In this document: positions 19,257-27,697 of the stretch, in pieces
Layout of the letters: every line of letters begins with the position of its first letter
How positions within the stretch are numbered: the stretch's first letter is position 1
Assembly: GCA_934622035.1 (NCBI GenBank)
Contig: CAKTVG010000030.1
Span: 1-27,914 of the forward strand
Reading direction: 5' to 3'
Source: an uncultured Oscillospiraceae bacterium
GTDB taxonomy: Bacteria; Bacillota; Clostridia; Oscillospirales; Oscillospiraceae
Length of the DNA: 27,914 nt
The notes under the pieces: model-generated
What the model was told of the DNA's origin: nothing
Seen by the model: only the letters and a program-made list of their open reading frames with translations
Database searches by the model: none
Position numbers and translations under genes: made by a program

Positions 19257-20902
19257 ACCTGCTCGATCTTTTTGTAAAAATCACTGTTGATAATAGCGAC
19301 GTGGACAGGGGTTTTGGGGAAACAAGCAGCAGAGCAGAAACGCTCGCAAATAAGCTTAAAGGCGGTCTTGCAGCAGCCGCCAAAGTTGGCGCGGCGGCTG
19401 TTGCGGCAGGAGGCGCGGCTATTGTGGCTGTTAGCAAACAGGCAATGGCTGCCTATGCGGACTATGAGCAGCTTGTGGGCGGAGCAGAGCTTATGTTCGG
19501 CGAAGCCTACGACTTTATCGCAGACAAGGCCAAAAACGCATATAGCACCGTTCAAATGAGCCAGAATGAATACCTGAGGCAAGTAAACGGGTTTGCAACT
19601 GGCTTAAAAACGGCGCTCGGGGGAAACGAACAAGCAGCGGCAGAGCTTGCCGACAAGATCATCAACGCAGAGGCAGACGTTGTAGCGGCGACCGGTAATT
19701 CTCAGGAAGCAGTTCAAAATGCTTTTAATGGAATTATGAAATCCAACTATACCATGTTGGATAACCTTCAAATCGGCATTACGCCTACAAAAGAAGGATT
19801 TCAAGAGGTTATCGACAAGGTAAACGAGTGGAACGCGGCAAACGGTCGCGCAACAGAGTACCAAATCGAGAACCTGGCTGATTGTCAAAGTGCCCTTGTA
19901 GATTACATCGAAATGGTTGGAATGCAGGGGTACGCATCAAGGGAAGCGGCGGACACTATTCAAGGCTCCGTGGCTGCCATGAAAGGCGCATGGGAAAACC
20001 TGCTTACTGGCATCGCCGATGACAACGCAAATTTTTCAGAACTTACAAGCGGTTTTGTCGATAGCGTTGTTACTGTTGGCGAAAACATTATCCCCCGCGT
20101 GAACGTAATTATTCAGGGGCTTACGCAGCTAATAACAGAAGCGTCGCAGACAATTATTCCGATGGTTGTTCAGATTTTGCTTGAGAATCTTCCGAGCATA
20201 GTCGCAGCCGGTATGGATTTAATTACGGCATTGGTTGGCGGAGTTCTTGACAATATTGATCTTCTGATTAGCTGTATTCTTGAATTGATCGATGTAATTG
20301 TCGACAAGCTAATTGAAAACTTGCCAGCGCTGGTTGACGGCGGAATCAAGCTTATTGGTGCGCTGGCAGTCGGACTAATTAAAGCGCTCCCGCAGCTCGT
20401 CGCAAAAATCCCACAAATCATTCAGACGATTGTAGAGAGCCTTATAAGCGGCATCCCCGACATTCTGAGGGTAGGTAAAGATCTGATACGCGGCTTGTGG
20501 GATGGCATAAAAAGCATGGGAGATTGGCTGTGGGGCCGCGTAAAGGGGTTCTTTGGCGGAGTTGTTGACGGGGTAAAAAACTTCCTAGGCATTCACAGCC
20601 CGTCCAAGGTTTTTGCCGGCATTGGCGGATTTATGGCAGAAGGGCTTGGAGAAGGCTTCGACAAGGAGTTCGGCTCGATAAAACGCGGGATTGAAAGCTC
20701 TCTGGATTTTGGAGTTGCAACTATCAACGCAACTGCTAGATATACCTCTAATAGCCGCTCGCAGCCCGCCTATGCCGGAAACGCACCGCAGCCTATTACC
20801 ATCCCGATTACTCTGGAACTGGATGGCACGACGCTTGCGAGAAAAACATATGTCTATAACCACGAAGAAAACACGCGCCGCGGGAATTCGTTTGTGAGGT
20901 AG
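19253..20902 (+). CDS. Tail tape measure protein
   Basis: A 549-residue protein. The N-terminus (LLDLFVKITVDNSDVDRGFGETSSRAETLANKLKGGL) and hydrophobic Ala/Gly stretch (AAAAKVGAAAVAAGGAAIVAV) are standard for short tape measures, followed by the TP901-type core (YADYEQLVGGAELMFGEAYDF ... VQMSQNEYLRQVNGFATGLK). Residues about 290-430 are hydrophobic helices, and residues about 430-475 carry LWDGIKSMGDWLWGRVKGFF ... FLGIHSPSKVF. At about 0.15 nm per residue the tail would be near 80 nm. ATG 19253 overlaps the gpT stop. Confidence 0.95.
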   Translation: MNLLDLFVKITVDNSDVDRGFGETSSRAETLANKLKGGLAAAAKVGAAAVAAGGAAIVAVSKQAMAAYADYEQLVGGAELMFGEAYDFIADKAKNAYSTVQMSQNEYLRQVNGFATGLKTALGGNEQAAAELADKIINAEADVVAATGNSQEAVQNAFNGIMKSNYTMLDNLQIGITPTKEGFQEVIDKVNEWNAANGRATEYQIENLADCQSALVDYIEMVGMQGYASREAADTIQGSVAAMKGAWENLLTGIADDNANFSELTSGFVDSVVTVGENIIPRVNVIIQGLTQLITEASQTIIPMVVQILLENLPSIVAAGMDLITALVGGVLDNIDLLISCILELIDVIVDKLIENLPALVDGGIKLIGALAVGLIKALPQLVAKIPQIIQTIVESLISGIPDILRVGKDLIRGLWDGIKSMGDWLWGRVKGFFGGVVDGVKNFLGIHSPSKVFAGIGGFMAEGLGEGFDKEFGSIKRGIESSLDFGVATINATARYTSNSRSQPAYAGNAPQPITIPITLELDGTTLARKTYVYNHEENTRRGNSFVR

Positions 20903-20905
20903 TTT

Positions 20906-21280
20906 ATGGCCAAGACAATTAAAATCAACGGTGTTGACTTTACGCCTTATTTTACGCCTGAGGGGTTCCAGTGTTCCTATATCAAAATTGATGGTGGAAA
21001 CGGCGGAACCATGAAAAACGGAGACACCATTCAGGACATTGTTGCAATCAAAGCAAGCGGGAAAGCAACGTGTATGCCGCTGACGGAAACGCAGCAATCG
21101 GCGCTGCTTACAGCAATTTATTCCGGCCAGCCCGTGTCGCTTACGTATTTCGACGCAAAGCAAGCGGCAGAAAAAACTGTTGAGGCGTATATGGAAGCGA
21201 GCGAGACCGTGTATCGTGGGGTTGGTGGCACCGGGATTACGTTTTGGACTGGTCTTTCTGTGTCTTTCAGTGAGGTGTAA
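20906..21280 (+). CDS. Conserved distal tail protein, function unknown
   Basis: A 124-residue beta-rich protein (KTIKINGVDFTPYFTPEGFQCSYIKIDGGNGGTMKNGD ... LTETQQSALLTAIYSGQPVSLTYFDAKQA ... GTGITFWTGLSVSFSEV) directly after the tape measure, in the place of the distal tail (Dit) protein. It is too short for a full Dit with galectin domain and may be a minimal Dit core or adaptor. Similar short proteins occur at this locus in Clostridia phages. Starts at ATG 20906, three bases after the previous stop. Confidence 0.7.
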   Translation: MAKTIKINGVDFTPYFTPEGFQCSYIKIDGGNGGTMKNGDTIQDIVAIKASGKATCMPLTETQQSALLTAIYSGQPVSLTYFDAKQAAEKTVEAYMEASETVYRGVGGTGITFWTGLSVSFSEV

Positions 21281-21282
21281 AA

Positions 21283-23742
21283 GTGAACAAAATAGCGACT
21301 TTGCAGGATAGCTACACAGACGAAAGAATAAAAGCAGTCACCGCGCTTCTCGTTGAATCCATGACCGGATCTGAGCTGGAATACGACACGTTGAATGCTA
21401 CCATCGACCCCACGACGAAGGTGCCAACGATCTTAAAGCCATCTGACTATGATGGCCTTATGACAGACGATGACCTGATACTTGGGTGCAGGCCGTTTGT
21501 GTCGGTGCTATCCAACGATCCCAGCCAGTACAAATACGGAAGAGCGGTATTGTACTACCACAATAACGCGCTGGTCGGCAAGTTTTATATGCAAAAGTGC
21601 TTGCGGGTAAAAAAGAACCTGTATTCCATTTCGTGCGTGTCGAGCATAGGTTTGCTCGGCAAGTCGAAGCACTACGGCGGGCTGTATTACACCGGCACAG
21701 ACACGTTTGCAAGCGTCGTACAGGACATTATAGGCGGCATAGTAACGTACACCATAGACCCGACTATAAAAGACCAGAAAGTGTTCGGATGGCTACCAAT
21801 AGCAACGCGGCGCGAGAACCTGCATCAACTCCTGTTTGCTATGGGCGCTACCATCAAGAAAGACGACAGCGGCGACATGTTTATTACGGTGCTTTCGTCA
21901 GCGACAACAAAGGATATCGAGGACGGGCGCATTTATGTTGGTGGCAGTGTGGAGTACCCGGACGGCGTGACAAAAGTTTCTGTGCTGGAGCACGCATACC
22001 TAAACAAGGGATCTTCTGATGAGCAAACCACGCTGTATGAAGGTTCTGTCGTGTTGCCGGATAGTGCGTTTACATCTCCAAAGGGGCAAACGTTGACAGG
22101 CATGATCGTTGAGTTTTCCGAACCGATGCATGACATAGCGGTGGACAGCGGCAGCATTTTGGAAAGTGGGATAAATTACGCAATCGTGACCGCCACAGGG
22201 AGTGTTGCGCTTACCGGCTATAAGTACACGCACACAACAGTTGAACGGTTTAAGGGTGACGCAAACGCAGACGAGGACAACACTGTTACCGTCACAAACG
22301 CCACGCTTATCTCCCGTGCAAACAGCAACAACGTAGTCGAGCGTTTGTTTTCGTATTACACGAGCGCAAAGACGATCAAAATGGACATTGTTGCAAACGG
22401 AGAACGGGCGGGCGATGCTGTTAGTTTCAATGACCCGTATGATGATGCCACATCAGGTCTAATCAGCGAGTTGTCACTTAATGGCTCCGCGATCCTAAAA
22501 GGAAGCGCGAAAATAATTGCAGATTACGCGCCGACCTGGGGCAACGACTATACAGATGTCATTATCGTTACTTCGTCTCAATCCGTTACGCTTCCCGCAA
22601 ACGCCACAAAATGCCGCGCTGTGTTGATTGGCGGTGGCTCTGGCGGAGCAATTGGAGAAACGGGCGCAACGGGCGCAACGGCGTCTGGAAAGTACAATGC
22701 CGGAGGTGCTGGCGGCGCTGGCGGTGCTGGTGGTGCTGGTGGAAAGATTGTAGAGCCAATTATCGGTGAGAACTGCGGAGGGATGTCGTTCAACTGCGTT
22801 ATTGGCCAAGGCGGCATAGGCGGAACTACAAGTAATCCCACCGGAGGTGTGGGTACAGATTCTTCTATCAGTTATACGCAGGACGGCAAATCCGTTGAGG
22901 TGTCGACCGCGAACGGCGCACCGTCTTTCAGTGGTTTTCAAGATTTTCTTGCTCCCGTAAACGTGTACGGTGCGTATGGTAAAAACGGGGAAAGCGGCGG
23001 ATCCGGTGGTGGCTCAAACGGTGAACCGGGCGTAATCGTTTACAACGGGACTACTTACAGCGGCGGCACAAAAAGGGCGGATTCGCAGGCCGAATTTGGC
23101 GGCGATACTTCCGGCACGCTGGTCAACGATGAGCGATGGACTAACGCGACACCCGCCATTTATCTGACGGTTACATATACTGCATCGAACGGTAACGTGC
23201 AGTTCAATGTCAGTGTTAGGAAGCCGAGCGGATGGTACGAATACGCGATGTACGTCAAAATAACGCTTGGCGGCAGTTCACAGACGATAACGCTACAAAA
23301 ACAGACGTGGACATCACAAAGCGGGTCATGCAACATCAGCGGCAGCGGATATTGCTCCGTTGAAATGTGGGCGTCTGGCGGAGAGCGTACAGACGTAACC
23401 ACCATGTATAGCGGATATATTGATGCATCCGAACCGTTTATCAGAACGTATCATTACGGCTTTGGAAGTGGCGCGGTTGTCGCAAAAAACGGCACAAATA
23501 ACACATCCATAAGCGGTGCGGCAGGCGTAGCGGCCACGGTTGCCGGCGCGAATGCAACGGTTCGCGGTTGCGGTGGCGCTGGAGGAAATGGCGGATCTGG
23601 CGGCGGCGCAGGCGGTTGGTATCAAGACAGCAACACAGGTGGCACGCGAAATTACTCCGGTGGCGTTGGCGGGGCAGGGTCTGATGGCGGAAACGGCGCT
23701 GACGGGATAATTCTTATTTACTACGGGAAGGAAGTGGAATAA
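21283..23742 (+). CDS. Large tail tip protein with glycine-rich adhesin domains
   Basis: An 819-residue protein. The N-terminal ~400 residues look like a tail-hub/tail-associated region (LEYDTLNATIDPTTKVPTIL, AVLYYHNNALVGKFYMQKCLRVKKNLYSISCVSSIGLLGKSKHYGG, ATRRENLHQLLFAMGATIKKDDSG). From about residue 440 come glycine-rich domains: RAVLIGGGSGGAIGETGATG ... GGAGGAGGAGGAGGK and a second set ending GGAGGNGGSGGGAGG ... DGGNGADGIILIYYGKE. Such domains form polyglycine-II or glycine-rich adhesin folds at phage tail tips. A jelly-roll-like segment (AIYLTVTYTASNGNVQFNVSV) lies between. Starts at GTG 21283. Confidence 0.8.
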   Translation: MNKIATLQDSYTDERIKAVTALLVESMTGSELEYDTLNATIDPTTKVPTILKPSDYDGLMTDDDLILGCRPFVSVLSNDPSQYKYGRAVLYYHNNALVGKFYMQKCLRVKKNLYSISCVSSIGLLGKSKHYGGLYYTGTDTFASVVQDIIGGIVTYTIDPTIKDQKVFGWLPIATRRENLHQLLFAMGATIKKDDSGDMFITVLSSATTKDIEDGRIYVGGSVEYPDGVTKVSVLEHAYLNKGSSDEQTTLYEGSVVLPDSAFTSPKGQTLTGMIVEFSEPMHDIAVDSGSILESGINYAIVTATGSVALTGYKYTHTTVERFKGDANADEDNTVTVTNATLISRANSNNVVERLFSYYTSAKTIKMDIVANGERAGDAVSFNDPYDDATSGLISELSLNGSAILKGSAKIIADYAPTWGNDYTDVIIVTSSQSVTLPANATKCRAVLIGGGSGGAIGETGATGATASGKYNAGGAGGAGGAGGAGGKIVEPIIGENCGGMSFNCVIGQGGIGGTTSNPTGGVGTDSSISYTQDGKSVEVSTANGAPSFSGFQDFLAPVNVYGAYGKNGESGGSGGGSNGEPGVIVYNGTTYSGGTKRADSQAEFGGDTSGTLVNDERWTNATPAIYLTVTYTASNGNVQFNVSVRKPSGWYEYAMYVKITLGGSSQTITLQKQTWTSQSGSCNISGSGYCSVEMWASGGERTDVTTMYSGYIDASEPFIRTYHYGFGSGAVVAKNGTNNTSISGAAGVAATVAGANATVRGCGGAGGNGGSGGGAGGWYQDSNTGGTRNYSGGVGGAGSDGGNGADGIILIYYGKEVE

Positions 23743-24875
23743 TGTCCCAAATAACTATTGGAGGCACTACGCTAAACTTCAAAGATTCGTCCTTTACGGG
23801 CGACCAGTGGGAGCAAGTGGCAGGCTGGGTGTTAAATGGAGGCGCAGAGGGCATCGATGCAAATGCGCAGATTGCCACCGAGAAAGCCGCTGCAGCATCA
23901 GCAAGCGCGGCAGCTGCGAGAAACAGTGCAACAAGCGCCGGAGAAAGTGCATCGGCGGCGGCAAGAAGTGCGGCGAGGGCGGAAGGTTATAACAGCAGCG
24001 CGCGGAGCAGCGCAGAACGCGCGACAACAAGTGCAACAAACGCAGCGTCAAGCGAAAGAAATGCCGCAAGCTACGCCGCGACAGCAACCCATGCAAGTAA
24101 CTCTGCGGAATCTGCGGCTACGGAAGCCGCCAGCAGTCAAAGTGCGGCAAAGCGGAGCGAAAGCAACGCCAAAACATACGAAAGCAACGCAAGCAGCAGC
24201 GCAAACAACGCCAGGGCAAGTGAGACGAAAGCAAGCACTTATGCATCATCTGCGGCGGAGAGCATCAAGCACGCGCCACGCATCAACTCCTCCGGTAAGT
24301 GGGAGCTATGGGACGCAACGAAGAATGCGTATGTCGCCACAGAGTATACGGCCATAGGGAAAGACGGTGCTGCCGGCACCGACGGCACTACACCCCACAT
24401 TGGTGAGAACGGCAACTGGTATATCGGTTCTACGGACACTGGTAAGCCGTCCAGAGGTGCCGCCGGGGAAAAGGGTGATCCCGGCGCGGCAGGTGCAAAG
24501 GGTGACCCCGGCGCGAAGGGTGACCCCGGTGAGCCCGGCGCGACTGGCCCACAGGGGCCGAAGGGAGCAGACGGCATCACGCCGACCATCGGCACGAACG
24601 GCAACTGGTATCTGGGGACTACGGACACGGGAGAGCCGTCCAGAGGTGCCACAGGCGCGACCGGTGCGAAGGGTGAAAAAGGCGATCCGGGCAAGGATGG
24701 CACTAACGGCATTACGCCGACCATCGGTGCGAACGGAAACTGGCATCTGGGCGATACAGATACCGGGGTGAAGGCAGCGGGTACCGACTACGTCCTTACC
24801 TCCGCCGACAAGTCCGAGATTGCCGGACTGGTGCTGGCTGAGATTCCCAACGGAGACGAGGTGGCGTATGGCTAA
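23742..24875 (+). CDS. Collagen-like tail fibre with Ala/Ser-rich coiled coil
   Basis: A 377-residue fibre. A short N-terminal attachment domain (SQITIGGTTLNFKDSSFTGDQWEQVAGWVLNG) is followed by about 130 residues of Ala/Ser/Asn heptad-like repeats (AAAASASAAAARNSATSAGES ...), then three collagen-like G-x-y segments (GEKGDPGAAGAKGDPGAKG, GATGPQGPKGADG, GAKGEKGDPGKDG). Between them a motif of the form TP-x-IG-x-NGNW-(Y/H)-LG-x-TDTG occurs three times. Trimeric collagen triple helix is expected. ATG 23742 overlaps the previous stop (TAATG). Confidence 0.85.
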   Translation: MSQITIGGTTLNFKDSSFTGDQWEQVAGWVLNGGAEGIDANAQIATEKAAAASASAAAARNSATSAGESASAAARSAARAEGYNSSARSSAERATTSATNAASSERNAASYAATATHASNSAESAATEAASSQSAAKRSESNAKTYESNASSSANNARASETKASTYASSAAESIKHAPRINSSGKWELWDATKNAYVATEYTAIGKDGAAGTDGTTPHIGENGNWYIGSTDTGKPSRGAAGEKGDPGAAGAKGDPGAKGDPGEPGATGPQGPKGADGITPTIGTNGNWYLGTTDTGEPSRGATGATGAKGEKGDPGKDGTNGITPTIGANGNWHLGDTDTGVKAAGTDYVLTSADKSEIAGLVLAEIPNGDEVAYG

Positions 24876-26007
24876 TAAAGTAGTAGTAACAAAAAGCAAG
24901 CTGGACAGCCTTGCCAAGCACATCAACGCAAAGGCCGGGACGACCGGTGCAAAGACCATCGCGCAGATGCAGGATGCGGTGGACGGGATTGCAGGAATTG
25001 TGCAGTGGATTGACAAGTTCACAAAAATCGTTTCGCCGGGCACTGTTAAAACAGCAGCACCTATCACGGTAAAAGCGTTATGCTACTACGATGGATACTG
25101 GTATGGTGCGGGAAATGACAGTGCAGGAGATATATACAAACTGTATGGGGCTACCGCTGACGCACTTACAGCGGTTAAGCTGGCAAACTCCCGTAAATAT
25201 CCCGTTACAGGAATCACTTGCGACGGCACTAATGTTTGGATTTGTAATAGTTCAGGAGCTTATAGTGGTCGTAGGATACTTCGTCAAACTGTCAATAACT
25301 TTAGATCATCTAATACCACCTATAACTACTACAATCTGTCCGATTTAGCTTCTGCTGCATTTAATGAAACCTGTAGAATCAATGATGCGAATATCGGTTC
25401 TTATGTATTCGCTGCAGGTGTAGCAGATAATAAGGGAGTTGCATGGGTGGTTCCGTCTACATTAGAGACCGCCCGCTGGAGAACTTTTGGTAACACATCA
25501 CCCGAGGGGTTTGTAAGCTGTTGTAACTGGAATGAAAGTGCGGTCTTTATTAGCACAAATGGATACATTTGTAAGTATGTTGGTAACTATACAAACTATA
25601 GTGGACAAACACTTGCTTGTTTGCAGGGTGCTAAAATGATACGCTCCATGAATGGGAGCTTGTTTGTCATTTGCGTAAGAAATGATGGAACTTATTTATA
25701 CTGGTTTAAGTCTGGTGTAGATATAGCTACCAGTCAACCAACAGGCAGTATTAAAATTACTGACGAAGCACTTACAATCATAGGCATGGCTTTTGCTGGA
25801 GGCCTGTACACAGTTGTGGGGGTAAACAGCGCAGGCGCAATAAAAGTGTTACAGTCCGACAACTTGTTTTACACCGGAATCTATGGTCAGACGGTGGCGC
25901 TTCCGGGCGGGTACACTCCGAGAGTAATGGCAACGGATGAGACGAATATATGCATATTGGCGGACAACGGGGCAAATGTAATCAAAGCAATGTGCACAAT
26001 CGAGTAA
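24868..26007 (+). CDS. Tail receptor-binding protein with propeller-like C-terminus
   Basis: A 379-residue protein. Residues 1-50 (ANKVVVTKSKLDSLAKHINAKAGTTGAKTIAQMQDAVDGIAG) are a conserved attachment module widespread in Clostridia phage tails. The rest is composed of repeating short strands with GxxxWxC-like motifs (GYWYGAGNDSAG, NVWICNSSGAYSG, YVFAAGVADNKGVAWVVPS, VICVRNDGTYLYWFKSG), like a beta-propeller or WD-like fold. The DNA for residues about 110-320 is more AT-rich than the fibre gene upstream. Stop/start overlap with the preceding gene; ATG 24868 chosen. Confidence 0.7.
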   Translation: MANKVVVTKSKLDSLAKHINAKAGTTGAKTIAQMQDAVDGIAGIVQWIDKFTKIVSPGTVKTAAPITVKALCYYDGYWYGAGNDSAGDIYKLYGATADALTAVKLANSRKYPVTGITCDGTNVWICNSSGAYSGRRILRQTVNNFRSSNTTYNYYNLSDLASAAFNETCRINDANIGSYVFAAGVADNKGVAWVVPSTLETARWRTFGNTSPEGFVSCCNWNESAVFISTNGYICKYVGNYTNYSGQTLACLQGAKMIRSMNGSLFVICVRNDGTYLYWFKSGVDIATSQPTGSIKITDEALTIIGMAFAGGLYTVVGVNSAGAIKVLQSDNLFYTGIYGQTVALPGGYTPRVMATDETNICILADNGANVIKAMCTIE

Positions 26008-26051
26008 CAGAAAACATTTTTTGTTGTTTGAAAATGGATGGGGCGGAAGCC

Positions 26052-26080
26052 CAGAAAGGAGAGCGAATGGAACCGTGGGT
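26052..26080 (+). repeat. 29-bp direct repeat, left copy
   Basis: Positions 26052-26080 are identical to 27838-27866. The repeat spans a ribosome site (AAAGGAGAG), an ATG and the first five codons (MEPWV). The copies are 1786 bases apart and bracket the segment 26081-27837. Confidence 0.95.
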
Positions 26081-26327
26081 GCAGGAAGTGCTTTTGCCCC
26101 TCGTGCTGCCCGCTATTGCGGCGCTGTACTCCGGCCTGACTGGTATTTGGGGCTGGCCCTATGATAAAGCAATACAGTTGATACGTGAAAGGAGGTGTGC
26201 GCGTGATTCAGAAAATGGAAAATGTTCTGGCCCTGGAAGTAACAGACGGAACAGAACCGGTAAACTTTACCGGGGCGAAAAATATTTTGCTTGCAATATC
26301 GCAAAAGCAGTGTGGCGTGTATATTGA
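26067..26327 (+). CDS. Short ORF with holin-like start, possibly truncated or frameshifted
   Basis: An 86-residue ORF from ATG 26067 that starts like the gene at 27853 (MEPWVQ) and has one hydrophobic segment (LLPLVLPAIAALYSGLTGIWGW). After residue about 45 the sequence becomes unlike a phage protein (RDSENGKCSGPGSNRRNRTGKLY) and overlaps the next gene by 125 bases in another frame, so the native protein probably ended near that point. It is likely a remnant or a shortened paralogue of the lysis gene; its function is uncertain. Confidence 0.4.
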   Translation: MEPWVQEVLLPLVLPAIAALYSGLTGIWGWPYDKAIQLIRERRCARDSENGKCSGPGSNRRNRTGKLYRGEKYFACNIAKAVWRVY

Positions 26328-26511
26328 ATTGCCGGTCAACGTTCAAGACGGGAAACCGGTATGCACATTACCTTACAAAAGCGCGATGCGGCTGGTGTCG
26401 GCGCCTTGCCTGATACAGGTAATGTGGACAACTGCTACTGGCGGCAAGCGTGCTACTGCGGTGGAACAGATACCTGTTGAACGGCTTATTCGGGAGGAAG
26501 GATATGACTAA
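26203..26511 (+). CDS. Small beta-rich protein upstream of the LRR protein
   Basis: A 102-residue protein starting at GTG 26203 with AAAGGAGGT seven bases before it. It is predicted all-beta (IQKMENVLALEVTDGTEPVNFTGAKNILLAISQKQCGVYIELPVNV ... YKSAMRLVSAPCLIQVMWTT) and ends IPVERLIREEGYD. It may be an N-terminal baseplate-type attachment domain, a chaperone or a fibre partner for the LRR protein, with which it overlaps by eight bases. No named family recognised. Confidence 0.6.
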   Translation: MIQKMENVLALEVTDGTEPVNFTGAKNILLAISQKQCGVYIELPVNVQDGKPVCTLPYKSAMRLVSAPCLIQVMWTTATGGKRATAVEQIPVERLIREEGYD

Positions 26512-27613
26512 GCTCCGGTTATCTGTCAGGAAAGATCCTGTATACAAACTTTCCGCAATTCAAGCGCAGCCCGTTGATGCTGGTGGAAGCAATTTGCAGA
26601 CCAAGGCGCTGACCATCACCTCCAACGGCACCGTATCGGTCACACCCGATGCACCGTATGATGCGCTGAAGAAGGTAGATGTGACGGTGAATGTGGCAAG
26701 TGGCGGAGGTTCGCCGACAGACCCTTATATAGAGTATACGTCCCTCGACGGTTCTGGTAGAGTGTTTACTGCTAAATTTCGAGGAACAATTGTTCCAGAG
26801 CATGCATTCTCTTATTTGGCGGAATTGACATCAGTAGATATGCCAGACAATGTAATTGCAATTGGTGATAATGGTTTTTATCGCTGCCCAAAGCTCCAAT
26901 TAACAAGTCTCCCACCCGGAATTACCTCACTCGGAGATTTTGCATTCTCTGATTGTTCAAAGCTAGCGTTAACAAGTCTCCCTTCTGGAATCACCTCAAT
27001 TGGAGAACAGGCATTTAGGGATTGCGCAAGTCTCGCATTGACAAGTCTCCCTCCTGGAATTATCTCAATCGGAGATTACACATTTAGAAATTGTGGAAAG
27101 GTAGAATTGACAAGTCTCCCTTCTGGAATCACCTCAATCGGAGATTTTGCGTTTCTCAATTGTTATCAACTATCAATGGTAACCCTTCCTTCTGGGATTA
27201 CATCAATCGGACAGTATGCATTCAACAATTGCCCAAGGCTCGCATTGACGGCCCTACCCCCTGGGATTACCTCATTACCAACAGCCGCATTTCAGTACTG
27301 CCCAAAGCTCGCATTGACGACCTTCCCGTCTGGAATGACCTCGATTGGAGCTTATGCATTTAGGCAGGGTACAGGTCTCGCATCAATAACCCTTCCCCCC
27401 GCACTCACTACAATCGGAGATTTTGCATTTGCCAATTGTACTGGGTTAGAAACGGTCAAATTTACAAGCACGGTATCCTCAATTCCTGGTGGAGTATTTT
27501 CCGGATGCACAAAACTGTCTACCATTTATGTTCCGTGGTCACAGGGGCAAGTAGCGAATGCTCCTTGGGGTGCGAGCAATGCTACCATCGTCTACGATTA
27601 TACTGAGAATTAA
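26504..27613 (+). CDS. Tail-associated BspA-type leucine-rich-repeat protein
   Basis: A 369-residue protein. The first 85 residues (TKLRLSVRKDPVYKLSAIQAQ ... TITSNGTVSVTPDAPYDALKKVDVTVNVASGGG) are a phage tail-type head with the DALKKVDVTVNV motif. Then come about eleven 23-residue units of the form L-x-L-T-S-L-P-x-G-I-T-S-I-G-x-x-A-F-x-x-C-x-x (LRR_5/BspA-type). The LRR solenoid probably binds a host surface ligand. Such LRRs are otherwise common in gut bacterial surface proteins, suggesting acquisition. Strong GGGAGGAAGG precedes ATG 26504. Confidence 0.9.
   Translation: MTKLRLSVRKDPVYKLSAIQAQPVDAGGSNLQTKALTITSNGTVSVTPDAPYDALKKVDVTVNVASGGGSPTDPYIEYTSLDGSGRVFTAKFRGTIVPEHAFSYLAELTSVDMPDNVIAIGDNGFYRCPKLQLTSLPPGITSLGDFAFSDCSKLALTSLPSGITSIGEQAFRDCASLALTSLPPGIISIGDYTFRNCGKVELTSLPSGITSIGDFAFLNCYQLSMVTLPSGITSIGQYAFNNCPRLALTALPPGITSLPTAAFQYCPKLALTTFPSGMTSIGAYAFRQGTGLASITLPPALTTIGDFAFANCTGLETVKFTSTVSSIPGGVFSGCTKLSTIYVPWSQGQVANAPWGASNATIVYDYTEN
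26825..27583 (+). repeat. 69-bp tandem repeat array encoding LRR units
   Basis: Units of exactly 69 bases (23 codons) begin near 26825, 26894, 26963 and onward, with ACAAGTCTCCC and GGAATTACCTCAATCGGAGA nearly invariant in the central copies (26894-27240) and the first and last units diverged. Near-identity of the middle units points to recent expansion or gene conversion. Confidence 0.8.
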
Positions 27614-27633
27614 AAAGAAGGAGACGGCAGTGA

Positions 27634-27681
27634 ATGGCAAAGAAGAGGTCTGATTCAGAAGGGACTATTAGAAAAATTTAA
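27634..27681 (+). pseudogene. Fragment resembling the N-terminus of a tyrosine integrase
   Basis: ATG 27634 opens a 15-codon frame MAKKRSDSEGTIRKI, then TAA. MAKKR-x-x-GEGTIRK is a very common start of Firmicutes phage integrases (arm-binding domain). AAGGAG lies ten bases upstream. No continuation of the integrase is visible. The match is too short to prove origin; it could be chance or a small leader peptide. Confidence 0.35.
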
Positions 27682-27697
27682 GCATAGGAGCAACAAA

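Noticed and set aside
24306..25067. Minus-strand ORF opposite the collagen-like fibre
   Set aside because: Produced by the repetitive G-x-y codons read backwards; no independent start signal.
26825..27583. LRR repeat region as CRISPR or DGR variable region
   Set aside because: Units are contiguous 69-bp coding repeats without spacers; no reverse transcriptase or template repeat is in the window.
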